Made by a program: the position numbers and the translations under genes. The notes beneath the pieces were generated by a model. That model did no database searches and was not told the DNA's origin. It saw only the letters and a program-made list of their open reading frames with translations. 5,499 nucleotides of DNA from an uncultured Frankineae bacterium (GTDB lineage Bacteria; Actinomycetota; Actinomycetes; Mycobacteriales; SCTD01), in assembly GCA_902805805.1 (NCBI GenBank), contig CADCUE010000045.1:1-5499 (forward strand). The letters run 5' to 3'. Positions 1-5,499 of the stretch are shown one piece after another; the stretch's first letter is position 1; every line of letters begins with the position of its first letter.

Positions 1-1
1 C

Positions 2-409
2 GGCGGCGGGCACCACGGCGAGGAGCCGCCGCCGCCTGCCGAGGGACCGGTGTGCGTCATCGAGAGCGTCCGGGAGATGGAGGGCCGCAACATGCCCTTC
101 TCGATGGACCGGAAGTTCACGAGTGCCACGTTGGGTGGGAGCCTGGCAGTGGGCGAGCACGGGGGCCCCACGATCGCCCCCGCTGTGAACATCAGCTGGA
201 CCGGTGTCGGGGTCATGTCCACCTCGACGGACAGCGCCCGCTACAGCAACGAGTACGGCACGGGCAGCTTCCGCTACACCAGCACGTCGCGCGACGCCGT
301 CATCGCCACGGGCAGCAGGATCGGCGGCATGGTGTTCGACGACGAGGACGGCGAGACGTCCGAGGGCTCGCTGGGCTCCTTCCGGGCCATGTCGCGCGAC
401 CGCAGCTGA
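2..409 (+). CDS. Hypothetical protein, C-terminal part (5' end outside window)
   Basis: The frame is open from the left edge to a TGA at 407-409, so this is most likely the 3' part of a longer gene, about 135 residues visible. A GTG at position 50 could start a 119-aa protein, but the codons before it are also open and encode a Gly/His/Glu/Pro-rich stretch that looks like a linker, and I see no clear ribosome binding site before the GTG. After the linker comes a stretch with alternating polar and hydrophobic residues and many Ser, Thr and Gly (for example around NISWTGVGV and SFRYTSTSRDAVIATG), suggesting a small beta-rich domain. The last 20 residues are acidic, then Ser/Arg-rich. There is no transmembrane segment in the visible part. 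I do not recognise the family and assign no function. It converges with the beta-glucosidase gene, with a strong stem-loop between the two stops. GC-rich third positions support it being coding. Confidence 0.6.
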   Translation, partial: GGGHHGEEPPPPAEGPVCVIESVREMEGRNMPFSMDRKFTSATLGGSLAVGEHGGPTIAPAVNISWTGVGVMSTSTDSARYSNEYGTGSFRYTSTSRDAVIATGSRIGGMVFDDEDGETSEGSLGSFRAMSRDRS

Positions 410-414
410 CCCCC

Positions 415-452
415 GCCGGCGGGTGCAGCCCCCAGGGGCTGCACCCGCCGGC
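415..452. terminator. Perfect 18-bp stem-loop between convergent genes, probable bidirectional terminator
   Basis: Positions 415-432 and 435-452 are exact reverse complements (18 bp), leaving only 2 nt between the arms, so the real loop would open a few top pairs. The stem starts 5 nt after the TGA of the left gene and ends 2 nt before the stop codon (455-457) of the - strand beta-glucosidase, so it can serve both transcripts. No T-tract follows on either strand. Hairpins without a U-tract are common between convergent genes in actinobacteria, which is why I call it a terminator despite that lack. Confidence 0.8.
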
Positions 453-454
453 CG

Positions 455-1858
<1,404 letters not shown>

Positions 1859-1869
1859 CGGCTGGACCA

Positions 1870-1876
1870 CTCCTCC
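1870..1876 (-). promoter_or_regulatory. Ribosome binding site fixing the beta-glucosidase start
   Basis: On the - strand this reads GGAGGAG, a strong Shine-Dalgarno sequence, with 11 nt between it and the ATG at 1858. It supports this ATG over the in-frame start 61 codons upstream. Confidence 0.7.
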
Positions 1877-1892
1877 GTCGTCGGGCCGGCGC

Positions 1893-1923
1893 GCTGCTGA
1901 CCCGTGGCTCAGGGCGCAGCAGC
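1893..1923 (-). other. Inverted repeat in the beta-glucosidase leader (weak)
   Basis: GCTGCTG at 1893-1899 and CAGCAGC at 1917-1923 are a 7-bp inverted repeat with a 17-nt spacer. It would lie in the 5' leader of the beta-glucosidase mRNA if transcription starts near the proposed promoter at 1951-1977. It could be an operator, a leader hairpin, or chance in GC-rich DNA. Confidence 0.25.
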
Positions 1924-1941
1924 TGGTCCACCCCTGCGCCG

Positions 1942-1965
1942 GTCCGGCGGACGCTACCGCCGGAC
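1942..1965. promoter_or_regulatory. 9-bp inverted repeat, candidate operator/promoter of the beta-glucosidase gene
   Basis: GTCCGGCGG (1942-1950) and CCGCCGGAC (1957-1965) are exact reverse complements separated by 6 nt. On the - strand the spacer reads TAGCGT, a possible -10 hexamer (TAnnnT type), and TTGGGG at 1977-1972 is a possible -35 with a 15-nt gap, somewhat shorter than ideal. A dimeric regulator bound here would cover the -10. The site is about 85-105 nt upstream of the beta-glucosidase ATG and also about 100 nt upstream of the SDR start. It does not resemble the CebR-type operator centred on AGCGCT. The repeat is directly visible; the promoter and operator reading is inference. Confidence 0.4.
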
Positions 1966-2004
1966 GTCGACCCCCAACGGTCCGGGCTCCCCGCGCCCGT
2001 CCCC

Positions 2005-2029
2005 GTTTCGCTGACCGGGCGGCGGGCAG
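2005..2029 (+). promoter_or_regulatory. Possible sigma-B/sigma-F-type promoter for the SDR gene
   Basis: GTTT at 2005-2008 and GGGCAG at 2024-2029 are separated by 15 nt. This resembles the actinobacterial general-stress sigma factor pattern GTTT-N(12-16)-GGGTAT, with two mismatches in the -10 half. It would place a transcript start near 2036, about 25 nt before the GTG. The related Bacillus SDR genes are general-stress genes, which makes the match more plausible but does not prove it. Confidence 0.3.
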
Positions 2030-2061
2030 CCGCAGTCGCACCCGTCCGACGAGGAGACGCC

Positions 2062-2946
2062 GTGTCCGACCAGTTCACCCCTCAGGACCCCAGCGAGCCG
2101 TCAGGTCAGCCGGGTCCCGAGCAGATCGACCACCCGGGGCTCGAGTCGCAGCTGGAGACGCCCTCCGACCACGGCGAGCGGTCCTACCGGGGCTCAGGAC
2201 GGCTGGCGGGCCGACGGGCGCTGATCACCGGCGGCGACTCGGGCATCGGCCGCGCCGTCGCTCTCGCCTTCGCCCGCGAGGGTGCCGACGTCGCGATCGT
2301 GCACCTGCCGGACGAGCAGGAGGACGCCGAACAGACGCTGCGCCTGGTGCGCGAGGCCGGCCGCACGGGCCTGTCGCTGCCCGGCGACATCCGCGAGGAG
2401 GCCTTCTGCAACGAGGCGGTGACGCGCACGGTGGACGAGCTCGGCGGACTCGACGTGCTCGTCAACAACGCGGCCTACCAGATGATGCAGGACAGCATCG
2501 CCGACATCACGACCGAGCAGTTCGACCGGGTCCTCAAGACGAACCTGTACGCGATGTTCTGGCTCTGCAAGGCAGCGATCCCGCACCTGCGGCCGGGCAG
2601 CAGCATCATCAACACCTCGTCGGTGCAGGCCTACCAGCCCTCACCGCAGCTGCTGGACTACGCGACCACCAAGGCCGGGATCGTCAACTTCTCGAAGGGG
2701 CTGGCCCAGGAGCTGGCGGCCAAGGGCGTCCGGGTCAACACCGTCGCTCCGGGTCCGATCTGGACGCCGCTCATCCCCGCGACCATGCCGCCCGAGAAGG
2801 TCGACGACTTCGGCAGCGAGACGCCGCTCGGCCGAGCCGGCCAGCCGGTCGAGGTCGCGCACGCCTTCGTGTTCCTGGCCTCCGCCGAGTCCAGCTACAT
2901 CACCGGGGAGCGCCTCGGTGTGCACGGCGGCATGCCCCTGCCGTGA
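2062..2946 (+). CDS. Short-chain dehydrogenase/reductase, YghA / general-stress type
   Basis: 294-aa classical-type SDR, expected to reduce an aldehyde or ketone (or oxidise an alcohol) with NAD(P)H in the cytoplasm. Residues 1-48 are the Pro/Glu-rich N-terminal extension ending in SYRGSGRLAG that marks the YghA (E. coli) and YdaD/YhxC/YhdF (Bacillus) subgroup; the length equals that of YghA as I recall it. Landmarks: the nucleotide-binding TGGDSGIG at 56-63, NNAA at 135-138, Asn161, Ser187, YATTK at 200-204 (Tyr200, Lys204), and PG at 230-231 after the sixth strand. The segment SSVQAYQPSPQLLDY at 186-200 is nearly identical to YghA from memory. The catalytic tetrad is complete. The start is the GTG at 2062, with GAGGAG at 2051-2056 and a 5-nt gap. 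It is divergent from the beta-glucosidase and probably monocistronic, since a stem-loop follows 13 nt after the stop. The true substrate is unknown; YghA-type enzymes reduce small aldehydes such as glyoxal. Confidence 0.93.
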   Translation: MSDQFTPQDPSEPSGQPGPEQIDHPGLESQLETPSDHGERSYRGSGRLAGRRALITGGDSGIGRAVALAFAREGADVAIVHLPDEQEDAEQTLRLVREAGRTGLSLPGDIREEAFCNEAVTRTVDELGGLDVLVNNAAYQMMQDSIADITTEQFDRVLKTNLYAMFWLCKAAIPHLRPGSSIINTSSVQAYQPSPQLLDYATTKAGIVNFSKGLAQELAAKGVRVNTVAPGPIWTPLIPATMPPEKVDDFGSETPLGRAGQPVEVAHAFVFLASAESSYITGERLGVHGGMPLP

Positions 2947-2959
2947 CATCCCTCGGGCG

Positions 2960-2991
2960 GGGGACGGCGGACGTGCTCACTCGCCGTCCCC
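2960..2991. terminator. 10-bp stem-loop after the SDR gene, probable terminator
   Basis: GGGGACGGCG (2960-2969) and CGCCGTCCCC (2982-2991) pair perfectly around a 12-nt loop. It begins 13 nt after the SDR stop (TGA 2944-2946). The stop codon of the opposing 55-aa ORF (2977-2979) lies in the loop, so the stem also covers the last codons of that gene and could terminate the - strand transcript. No T-tract. Confidence 0.6.
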
Positions 2992-3144
2992 GGGCCCGTC
3001 CGCGCCCCCGCCACCCTCGGTGAGCGCGGGCGACCACTCGGGCGGCGGCCCCGTGCCGTCGCCGACCAGCACGACCTGGTCCGCGCGCGCGATCCGCGCC
3101 CGGTCGAGCGAGTCCACCGGGACGCGGTAGCGGTTGTCGGGCAT
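2977..3144 (-). CDS. Small hypothetical protein, 55 aa
   Basis: The ORF starts at the ATG at 3142-3144 with GAGGA 10 nt upstream and ends at the TGA at 2977-2979. It begins MPDNRYRVPVDSLDRARIAR and continues with a short hydrophobic strand (VVLVG at 24-28), a Pro patch (GPPPEW at 32-37) and a Gly/Asp/Glu-rich acidic tail. Third codon positions are almost all G or C, as in the neighbouring genes, which supports coding. There is no membrane segment, no signal peptide and no family I recognise. The frame is also open further upstream, but that sequence overlaps pspC out of frame and looks non-coding. It lies 65 nt downstream of the PspC-domain gene on the same strand, so co-transcription is plausible. 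Confidence 0.55.
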   Translation of the reverse strand: MPDNRYRVPVDSLDRARIARADQVVLVGDGTGPPPEWSPALTEGGGGADGPGDGE

Positions 3145-3148
3145 GGTG

Positions 3149-3164
3149 CCAGCGTCCTCGCTGG
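3149..3164 (-). promoter_or_regulatory. Hairpin with the small ORF's ribosome binding site in its loop
   Basis: CCAGCG (3149-3154) and CGCTGG (3159-3164) form a perfect 6-bp stem with a 4-nt loop. On the - strand the GAGGA Shine-Dalgarno sequence of the 55-aa ORF occupies the loop and the first stem base (3155-3159). It could modulate translation or be a short intercistronic stem. The stem is visible; any function is inference. Confidence 0.3.
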
Positions 3165-3209
3165 GACGGTCGCCGGCAAGGACCCGGCTGACCCGGCGGG
3201 GCTCAGGAC

Positions 3210-3467
3210 CTACCAGCCTCCGGACGGCGGCGGGCCGTACGACCCGCCCGCGCCCACCTCCGCCTGCGGCATCAGGAACCACAGCACCGGGTAGATCAGC
3301 ACCGGGCTGCCGGGGACGACGACCATGAGCACGAACATGATCAGCCGCGCGGGCCAGGGGTCGATCCCGAACCGCCTGCCGAGGCCGGCGCAGACGCCGC
3401 CGAGGACGCGCTCGTCCCGGCTGCGGTAGAGGCCCTGGCGGGCGAGGGAGCGGCGGAGGTCGTCCAT
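3210..3467 (-). CDS. PspC-domain membrane protein
   Basis: 85-aa protein consisting almost entirely of one PspC (phage shock protein C) domain. The typical start is present: LYRSRDERVLGGVCAGLGRR at 13-32, then FGIDPWPARL (33-42) and a hydrophobic segment at about 42-66 (LIMFVLMVVVPGSPVLIYPVLWFLM) that should be inserted in the cytoplasmic membrane. A short Gly/Pro tail ends the protein. PspC proteins act in envelope-stress sensing in enterobacteria; in actinobacteria many stand-alone short forms exist with no proven role. The start chosen is the ATG at 3465-3467 with GAGGA 7 nt upstream. An in-frame ATG at 3531-3533 would add 22 residues rich in His, Pro and acidic residues that are not part of the family, so I prefer the shorter form. 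No pspA, pspB or LuxR/kinase partner is in the window. It is divergent from the aldo/keto reductase. Confidence 0.88.
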   Translation of the reverse strand: MDDLRRSLARQGLYRSRDERVLGGVCAGLGRRFGIDPWPARLIMFVLMVVVPGSPVLIYPVLWFLMPQAEVGAGGSYGPPPSGGW

Positions 3468-3474
3468 GGCGTCG

Positions 3475-3479
3475 TCCTC
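3475..3479 (-). promoter_or_regulatory. Ribosome binding site fixing the pspC-type gene start
   Basis: Reads GAGGA on the - strand, 7 nt before the ATG at 3467. It supports this start over the upstream in-frame ATG at 3533, whose leader (- strand of 3534-3550) has only a weak purine run. Confidence 0.5.
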
Positions 3480-3532
3480 GTGTCGGGGGTGGGGAGCAGG
3501 GACAGCGTGCTCTCCCGCGGGGCCGTCCGTCA

Positions 3533-3560
3533 TCAGGGATCGACCCTGGCACGTCCCTGA
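3533..3560. promoter_or_regulatory. Nested inverted repeats with phased CAGGG/CCCTG half-sites, candidate operator
   Basis: TCAGGGA (3533-3539) and TCCCTGA (3554-3560) are exact reverse complements. Between them a second CCCTG (3544-3548) pairs with the same left arm as CAGGG-N5-CCCTG. The three half-sites begin at 3534, 3544 and 3555, about one helical turn apart. The element lies 66-93 nt upstream of the PspC start and 66-94 nt upstream of the aldo/keto reductase start, a good place to control either or both. The regulator is unknown. Confidence 0.35.
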
Positions 3561-3576
3561 CCTCCCGCGCCGCGCC

Positions 3577-3590
3577 GACGGGCGCCCGTC
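3577..3590. promoter_or_regulatory. Perfect 14-bp palindrome upstream of the aldo/keto reductase, candidate operator
   Basis: GACGGGC followed directly by GCCCGTC is a perfect two-fold symmetric sequence centred 43 nt before the ATG at 3627. The position fits a repressor site overlapping a promoter. GC-rich DNA yields such palindromes by chance fairly often, so the call is tentative. I see no convincing -35/-10 pair nearby. Confidence 0.3.
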
Positions 3591-3626
3591 CGTGCGGCGG
3601 GCGTCCGTAGCGGGTAGGACAGCAGG

Positions 3627-4511
3627 ATGCAACGACGACGCCTCGGCCGGCTCGGCCACGACAGCAGTGTGCTCATCTACGGCGCGGCCGCCCTGGCCGA
3701 GGTCAGCCAGGACGTCGCCGACGCTTCCGTGCGGGAAGCGCTGGACGCCGGCATCAACCACCTCGACGTGGCCGCCGACTACGGCGACGCCGAGCTGCGG
3801 CTGGGCGCGATGATGGACGGCATCCGCTCGCGGGTGTTCCTCGCGACCAAGACCGGCCTGCGCGACCGCGATCCCGCCTGGGCCCAGATCAACGCCTCCC
3901 TCGAGCGGCTGCAGACCGACCGGGTGGACCTGCTGCAGCTGCACGCCGTGGGCGACCTGGACGACCTCGACCGCGCGACGCGGACGGGCGGATCGCTCGA
4001 GGCCGCCGTCCGTGCCCAGGAGGAGGGGCTGATCGGCGCCGTGGGCATCACGGGCCACGGACCGCAGGCGGCGGCCACCCACCTCGAGGCGCTGCGGCGC
4101 TTCCCCTTCGCGACGGTGCTCACGCCGCTGAACGCGGTGCTGTGGCGCGACGAGAGCTTCCGGGACGACTACACCGCCCTGGCCGAGGAGGTGGCCCGTC
4201 AGGACGCCGGCCTGATGACCATCAAGACCGTCTCCCGCCGCAACTGGCCCGGCGTGTCGGCCGGCCAGCCGGTTGGAGACCAGGCCTTCGCGACCTGGTA
4301 CGAGCCGCTGGTCGACCCGGAGGCGATCCGGGCAGCGGTGTCCTGGGTCCTGGCGCACGAGGAGGTCACCGGGCTCGCCACGGCGGGCGACGTGCGACTG
4401 CTGCGCCATCTCGTGGCCGCCGAGCGCGACCGGATGGACGTCCTCGACGCCGAGGCGGCGCTGGCGGGCGTCGAGGACTACTCGACGCCGTTCGCGACCA
4501 TGCCGTGGTGA
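3627..4511 (+). CDS. Aldo/keto reductase family protein
   Basis: 294-aa NADPH-dependent oxidoreductase of the aldo/keto reductase superfamily, probably a cytoplasmic (beta/alpha)8 barrel that reduces aldehydes or ketones. The full catalytic tetrad can be placed: Asp47 in NHLDVAADYG, Tyr52, Lys75 in LATKTG and His106 in LLQLHAV. The N-terminal RRRLGRLGHDSSVLIYGAAAL matches the usual opening strand and first loop. The region after 195 (LMTIKTVSRRNW, then VSWVLAHEEVTGLATAG at 238-254) is the expected C-terminal barrel half, where the family often has SWVLSHPxVxxxxxG. It is a little shorter than the common 310-330 aa, with a short tail. The ATG start has AGGA at 3616-3619 and a 7-nt gap. It is divergent from the PspC gene and 95 nt before a same-strand membrane protein gene. 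The substrate cannot be deduced. Confidence 0.92.
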   Translation: MQRRRLGRLGHDSSVLIYGAAALAEVSQDVADASVREALDAGINHLDVAADYGDAELRLGAMMDGIRSRVFLATKTGLRDRDPAWAQINASLERLQTDRVDLLQLHAVGDLDDLDRATRTGGSLEAAVRAQEEGLIGAVGITGHGPQAAATHLEALRRFPFATVLTPLNAVLWRDESFRDDYTALAEEVARQDAGLMTIKTVSRRNWPGVSAGQPVGDQAFATWYEPLVDPEAIRAAVSWVLAHEEVTGLATAGDVRLLRHLVAAERDRMDVLDAEAALAGVEDYSTPFATMPW

Positions 4512-4516
4512 CGGGT

Positions 4517-4533
4517 GCCGTGGCGGGCACGGC
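4517..4533 (+). terminator. Weak stem-loop after the aldo/keto reductase gene
   Basis: GCCGTG (4517-4522) pairs with CACGGC (4528-4533) around a 5-nt loop, 5 nt after the TGA at 4509-4511. An alternative longer fold uses GCGGGC (4523-4528) with GCCCGC (4544-4549). There is no T-tract. It may be a weak terminator, so partial read-through into the next gene is possible. Confidence 0.3.
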
Positions 4534-4606
4534 GTTCCGCGTCGCCCGCACGGGGAACAGGAGCAGGACCGCCGGTTGACCCTTCCGGCCCGTACGAAGG
4601 ACCTCC

Positions 4607-5065
4607 ATGCACCTGCTCAAGCGCTTCGCCGTGACCATCCTGGGCGGCGGCCTGCTGCTGCTGGGCGCCGCCATGATGGTGCTGCCCGGTCCCGGCATCC
4701 TGGTCATCGTGGCCGGCCTCGCCGTCCTCGCGACCGAGTACGTCTGGGCCCAGCGCATGCTCAAGACGGCCCGGTCGCAGGCGGAGAAGGTGCAGGAGGC
4801 CGCGGTCGCGAGCCCGGTCCGGACCGCCGGCACGGTGCTGTTCGGCGTCGTGCTGCTCGGCCTCGGCGTCGCGATGGTCGTCGCCCGGGACGTCGACCTG
4901 CCCTTCTGGAGCCCCGTCACGGGCGGCATCCTGGCCGTCACGGCCCTCATCCTGCTGGTGACGACCTATCTGACCGTGCGGGCCGCCAAGGGCGAGGACA
5001 CCACGCACACCGGCACGACGTTCTCCGAGCAGGGCTCCGCGAAGATCGGCTCCGTCCGCCGCTGA
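4607..5065 (+). CDS. PGPGW / TIGR02611-type integral membrane protein
   Basis: 152-aa predicted inner-membrane protein. Hydrophobic helices are at about 7-26, 29-47, 73-94 and 104-125, with PGPG at 27-30 forming the turn between the first two; this hairpin (LPGPGILVIVAGLAVLATEY) is the hallmark of the PGPGW family and of the actinobacterial group TIGR02611. Between helices 2 and 3 is a charged amphipathic stretch (AQRMLKTARSQAEKVQEA, 48-65), probably cytoplasmic, and the C-terminal 26 residues are polar with Thr, Ser and basic residues. No function is established for the family. The ATG start has GAAGGA at 4596-4601 and a 5-nt gap. It follows the aldo/keto reductase by 95 nt; TTGACC at 4576-4581 could be a -35 element, but I find no matching -10. 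It converges with the gene on the right edge, with only 7 nt between stops. Confidence 0.85.
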   Translation: MHLLKRFAVTILGGGLLLLGAAMMVLPGPGILVIVAGLAVLATEYVWAQRMLKTARSQAEKVQEAAVASPVRTAGTVLFGVVLLGLGVAMVVARDVDLPFWSPVTGGILAVTALILLVTTYLTVRAAKGEDTTHTGTTFSEQGSAKIGSVRR

Positions 5066-5072
5066 CCGCTCC

Positions 5073-5499
5073 TCAGCCGCCGGCCGGCTCGAAGGCGTCG
5101 GCGATCGCGTCGAAGTCCTCGCGGGCCTGGGAGAAGTCGCCCTCCGGGGTCTGGAAGAACAGCGAGTGGCCGGTCTGCCCGACCACGAAGACGCGGTTGA
5201 GGACGTGCAGCCCCTCGTAGGTGAACTCCCAGTCGGCCGCCTCGAAGCCCTTGTAGTCCGCGGGCTCGATCCGGATCTCGCGGTACGACGCATGTCGCCC
5301 GGCGAAGCTCCTGGCCGCCCGCTCGCGGTCGGCGACGGCGTCCGGCTGCCCGGGTCCGGTCTCGATGCGCAGGGTCCGGCCGGTTTCCGCCTGCCGGTAC
5401 TCCCCCGCCCGTCGCTGCGCGTAGCCGGGTGGGAGGGCCACCGTCCAGCCCGAGCCGCCCGTGTCGGTCGTCCAGCCCGCCGGCAAGCCCGCCACGGCG
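5073..5499 (-). CDS. C-terminal domain of a probable Ser/Thr protein kinase (5' end outside window)
   Basis: The frame is open from the right edge to the TGA at 5073-5075, giving about 141 visible residues. A GTG at 5493-5495 could serve as a start, but with no room to see upstream sequence a continuing frame is more likely. Visible landmarks, counted from that GTG: LPAGWTTDTGGSGWTVALPPGY (4-25), GRTLRIETGP (39-48), RIEPADYKGFEAADWEFTY (75-93), VLNRVFVVG (98-106) and a closing FDAIADAFEP (128-137). This pattern (GW...PPG, AADWEFT, NR.F, F..I...F.P) is the extracytoplasmic tail domain I know from the C-terminus of many actinobacterial Ser/Thr protein kinases and some lipoproteins, probably a Mog1/PsbP-like fold. 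The kinase domain itself is not in the window, so a secreted or lipoprotein parent is also possible. It converges with the PGPGW gene. Confidence 0.65.
   Translation of the reverse strand, partial: AVAGLPAGWTTDTGGSGWTVALPPGYAQRRAGEYRQAETGRTLRIETGPGQPDAVADRERAARSFAGRHASYREIRIEPADYKGFEAADWEFTYEGLHVLNRVFVVGQTGHSLFFQTPEGDFSQAREDFDAIADAFEPAGG

Noticed and set aside
1863..1930. TGGACCA (1863-1869) and TGGTCCA (1924-1930) inverted repeat
   Set aside because: Seven base pairs separated by more than 50 nt; too weak to support an operator or attachment site.
3064..3081. GACCAG/CTGGTC inverted repeat
   Set aside because: It lies inside the coding part of the 55-aa ORF and is short; likely chance in GC-rich sequence.
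3468..4409. - strand extension of the PspC frame through the aldo/keto reductase
   Set aside because: The frame is open only because it is antisense to the reductase; the PspC domain starts at the ATG at 3467, which has its own ribosome binding site.
5075..5089. AGCCG/CGGCT stem between the convergent stops at the right end
   Set aside because: Only 5 bp and inside the last codons of the - strand gene; not enough to call a terminator.
4273..5220. + strand frame of 315 codons overlapping the reductase and membrane protein genes
   Set aside because: Out-of-frame shadow with an Arg-rich translation; the two genes in the other frame have clear domains.

Overview
The window is very GC-rich, with codon third positions almost all G or C, purine-rich Shine-Dalgarno sequences 5-11 nt before its starts, and GTG used as a start codon. 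Together with the gene families present (PspC domain, PGPGW/TIGR02611 membrane protein, and a tail domain typical of actinobacterial Ser/Thr kinases) this points to a high-GC actinomycete. A relative of the Geodermatophilaceae or a neighbouring family is my best guess, but the genus cannot be fixed from sequence alone. I see no tRNA, rRNA, insertion sequence, CRISPR array or phage gene. Base and codon use look uniform, so this reads as ordinary chromosomal sequence.

Layout from left to right: (1) the 3' end of an unrecognised + strand gene (to 409); (2) an 18-bp perfect stem-loop (415-452) between it and a convergent gene; (3) a complete GH1 beta-glucosidase on the - strand (455-1858); (4) a 203-bp divergent intergenic region with a 9-bp inverted repeat and a possible stress-sigma-type promoter; (5) a YghA-type short-chain dehydrogenase on + (2062-2946); (6) a stem-loop (2960-2991); (7) a possible two-gene - strand unit, a PspC-domain protein (3210-3467) followed by a 55-aa hypothetical protein (2977-3144); (8) a 159-bp divergent intergenic region with helically spaced CAGGG/CCCTG half-sites and a perfect 14-bp palindrome; (9) an aldo/keto reductase on + (3627-4511); (10) a PGPGW-type four-helix membrane protein on + (4607-5065); (11) the 3' end of a convergent - strand gene carrying the extracytoplasmic tail domain often found at the end of Ser/Thr protein kinases.

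The genes do not form one obvious pathway. The SDR, the aldo/keto reductase, the PspC protein and the possible sigma-B-like promoter fit a loose theme of stress response, carbonyl detoxification and envelope stress, but that is inference from family membership. The beta-glucosidase has no sugar transporter or LacI/ROK regulator beside it in the window. I found no convincing new multi-gene system. The most unusual items are the two divergent intergenic regions, each with well-formed candidate operators; the small ORF whose ribosome binding site lies in a hairpin loop and whose stop lies in a terminator loop; and the unrecognised beta-rich C-terminal domain at the left edge.
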